Assembly (NCBI GenBank): GCA_947450745.1
Contig: CANFYD010000247.1
Coordinates: 1 to 6,173 of the forward strand
Source of the DNA: Burkholderiales bacterium
GTDB lineage: Bacteria > Pseudomonadota > Gammaproteobacteria > Burkholderiales > Burkholderiaceae_C
Direction: 5' to 3'
DNA length: 6,173 nt
This document shows, one piece after another, positions 4,724-6,173 of this stretch. Under the pieces are notes generated by a model that worked only from the letters and a program-made list of their open reading frames with translations, was not told the origin of the DNA and ran no database searches. How positions within the stretch are numbered: position 1 is the first letter of the stretch; every line of letters starts with the position of its first letter. The position numbers were made by a program, and so were the translations under genes.

Positions 4724-6124
4724 TCAAGTGGCAACAGCTTGCTCGACCAGCACACCAGCCAAGTGGGCGTGATGCTGGCGGGCATCGGCGAGGCCGAGTT
4801 TCAGTTGGTCGCAGAGGGCCAGGAGTTCATCGACTTTGGCGACGATACGGTGTTGCTCGGCGAGGGGAGGCAAAGCAATTGGGATGCTGCGAATCTTGCC
4901 AACACTCAAGTTGAAGAGCCCGCTCGTAGTGATCGCAAGGCGGCGCATATGAGCTGTTCCCATAGGCGAGTTAAGGTACAGCGCAAGGTAGTTGATTTGC
5001 TTCGGATCATGAAGGCGGACCCGTATCAGGTGATTCTGGTAAACGCAATCTTCGACTTCGCCGTTCCAGATAGCGCAACGCCCTATCTCATTTGCGCTCC
5101 CATTGCCTTCGACTATTAGCAGGTCGCCTGGGCTCATCCGCCAACGAGCGAGTTCGTCCAGGGTCAACTCATAGCGTTCCATTTCGCTGCAGTCGATTCG
5201 ATTGCGCTGGACGTTAGCCACCCTCAAATATGGGAAATGCTGGAGAACAGGACGTCTCAATTGCGTTTTCTGAATGCCTCCTTGTACCGTGCAAAACTCA
5301 TCAATTCGTAGCAAGTCCCAGCCCGGCGGTAAGTCGTCAAGCGTAGTTTGAGTGAATTCTTGAGGTACTAATTTTCCGCTTGTACCCAACTGCAGAACGG
5401 TATTCTTCAGCGCATCAATGCTCGCCTCGGTGGTGAAGAGCGTATGGAAATGCGCACTCAATTGTTGCCAGCTGGCGCGGAAGTCGGCGGGGTCGCGGGC
5501 TTGGGTGAGGCTGGCGAGCAGGGCTTTGACGAGCTGGGCGTGGGCGGCTTCGGCGTCGGCCTGTTGCGCTTCCAGCTGGTCGCACAGCGCCATCAGTTCA
5601 TCGACCTTGGCGACGATGCGGTGTTGTTCCTCCAGGGGCGGCATTGGGATCGCAATCGAACCAAGATGCCCTTGATTCACGGTCTTCTGGCCTGCGGTAC
5701 TGACAAACAGGTCTGACACCGCCGCTCTCGTAGCCCGGCAGTCGCCAACGATCTTCATGTATGAGGAATTCACCGACCCGTCACGGAACCTCGCTCTGAT
5801 GAAGTGATCGCATGGAATGGCAGCGAGAGGGCTGCGGCAGACGACGAATCGACCAACAAGATCTGCACTGCCATTGACCCGAATGACCAAGATATCGCCA
5901 GCGGCCAACTCGTACTTCTGTACGGTCGATGCAGAGAGCGTCAGAGTGCGCGAGTCGTCGAGCGAAATCTCGCCATCCTTGATATCAGCCAAGCGGATGA
6001 CGATCACTGGTACGCCTTCGGACTCGCCGCGACTCGAAGCCCCATTCTGGAAAATTGGTTCAAGCTCGGCAAGCCGACACCACAGCCAATGGCTGGGGAT
6101 GTCAAAGGGCCACCCTGCTGTCAC
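4724..6124 (-). CDS. hsdS: Type I restriction-modification specificity subunit
   Basis: A 466-residue HsdS, which selects the bipartite DNA target for HsdM methylation and HsdR cleavage. It has two target-recognition domains (about 5-160 and 265-417), each followed by a conserved helical spacer: PLEEQHRIVAKVDEL (163-177) and PLAEQHRIVAKVDEL (420-434). The halves keep register: GDILVIRVNGSA (76) and GDLLIVEGNGSA (333) are also 257 residues apart. The central region carries IDALKNTVLQLGTSGKLVPQ (236-255), a family motif. Length fits known HsdS proteins. The start is uncertain: GTG at 6124 overlaps a TGA stop of another frame as GTGA, typical of coupling to an upstream gene. However, the frame stays open to the window edge without an ATG, GTG or TTG, so an N-terminal extension outside is possible. 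The PIN gene follows directly. hsdM and hsdR are not in view. Confidence 0.92.
   Translation of the reverse strand: MTAGWPFDIPSHWLWCRLAELEPIFQNGASSRGESEGVPVIVIRLADIKDGEISLDDSRTLTLSASTVQKYELAAGDILVIRVNGSADLVGRFVVCRSPLAAIPCDHFIRARFRDGSVNSSYMKIVGDCRATRAAVSDLFVSTAGQKTVNQGHLGSIAIPMPPLEEQHRIVAKVDELMALCDQLEAQQADAEAAHAQLVKALLASLTQARDPADFRASWQQLSAHFHTLFTTEASIDALKNTVLQLGTSGKLVPQEFTQTTLDDLPPGWDLLRIDEFCTVQGGIQKTQLRRPVLQHFPYLRVANVQRNRIDCSEMERYELTLDELARWRMSPGDLLIVEGNGSANEIGRCAIWNGEVEDCVYQNHLIRVRLHDPKQINYLALYLNSPMGTAHMRRLAITTSGLFNLSVGKIRSIPIALPPLAEQHRIVAKVDELLALCDQLKLGLADARQHHAHLAGVLVEQAVAT
4797..4882. repeat. hsdS internal direct repeat, distal copy
   Basis: This is the nucleotide copy encoding the second conserved spacer helix of HsdS (residues about 415-443). 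It aligns without gaps to 5568-5653 at an offset of 771 bases, with long identical runs such as GTTCATCGAC and TTGGCGACGAT. Such repeats between recognition domains are known recombination points that swap specificities. Confidence 0.75.
5568..5653. repeat. hsdS internal direct repeat, proximal copy
   Basis: This is the partner of the repeat at 4797-4882 and encodes the first conserved spacer helix (HsdS residues about 158-186). It lies in a GC-rich stretch: by hand count 42 of 60 bases at 5521-5580 are G or C, against 27 of 60 at 5341-5400 in the second recognition domain. Confidence 0.75.
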
Positions 6125-6173
6125 GACATGGCCGCCCGCTTTACCGCATGGCTGGCTCCGCTCCGCAGCGTCA
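6121..6173 (-). CDS. Possible 3' end of the gene upstream of hsdS (partial)
   Basis: One minus-strand frame reads TLRSGASHAVKRAAMS and stops at a TGA (6123-6121) that overlaps the hsdS GTG as GTGA. In type I systems the gene before hsdS is usually hsdM, and such 4-base overlaps are common for coupled translation. Sixteen residues are too few to recognise HsdM, and the alternative is that this DNA is part of a longer hsdS frame. Tentative. Confidence 0.35.
   Translation of the reverse strand, partial: TLRSGASHAVKRAAMS

Noticed and set aside
4703..5119. Plus-strand 138-codon frame opposite hsdS and a related one at 5444-5716
   Set aside because: They resemble each other only because they are antisense to the two hsdS spacer repeats.
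1..6173. CRISPR array, tRNA or rRNA gene
   Set aside because: No regularly spaced repeats beyond the two hsdS copies, and no tRNA- or rRNA-like conserved sequence seen on either strand.

Overview
The window looks like a chromosomal piece of a GC-rich betaproteobacterium, probably Burkholderiales and perhaps Comamonadaceae-like. This is judged from codon and base composition, the protein style, and an Lrp/AsnC regulator divergent from glmS. The taxonomic call is inference; no rRNA or other marker gene is present.

Left part (1-2645) is housekeeping. A short gene-free stretch (1-142) is followed by a leftward Lrp/AsnC-family regulator (143-631). It is divergent, across a 142-base shared control region, from a full-length rightward glmS (774-2645). 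That control region carries a large imperfect inverted repeat (641-658 / 696-712), a good candidate operator for the regulator.

Middle (2646-3078) is a 433-base gene-free junction. It begins at the conserved glmS 3' end, which is the classical Tn7 attachment site. At the expected distance past the stop codon lies an 18-base sequence resembling the Tn7 right end (starts at 2673). The rest holds a strong hairpin (2688-2726), a REP-like palindrome with a GTAG head (2845-2866), two short dyads with 10-base loops (2941-2966, 2991-3012), and a promoter/operator region directly in front of the next gene.

Right part (3079-6173) looks accessory and defence-like. A rightward gene encodes a helix-turn-helix plus ImmA/IrrE-type HEXXH metallopeptidase (3079-4140). 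It converges, across 57 bases, on a leftward pair: hsdS, the two-domain specificity subunit of a type I restriction-modification system (4724-6124), followed 34 bases later by a small PIN-domain nuclease (4198-4689). The last 53 bases may hold the 3' end of the gene upstream of hsdS (possibly hsdM), which overlaps hsdS at a GTGA junction. No hsdR is present and hsdM is not recognisable here.

Reading as a whole: a core glmS locus whose 3' end borders an accessory island of restriction-modification, PIN nuclease and XRE-protease genes. Whether a Tn7-like transposon delivered the island is the most testable open question.
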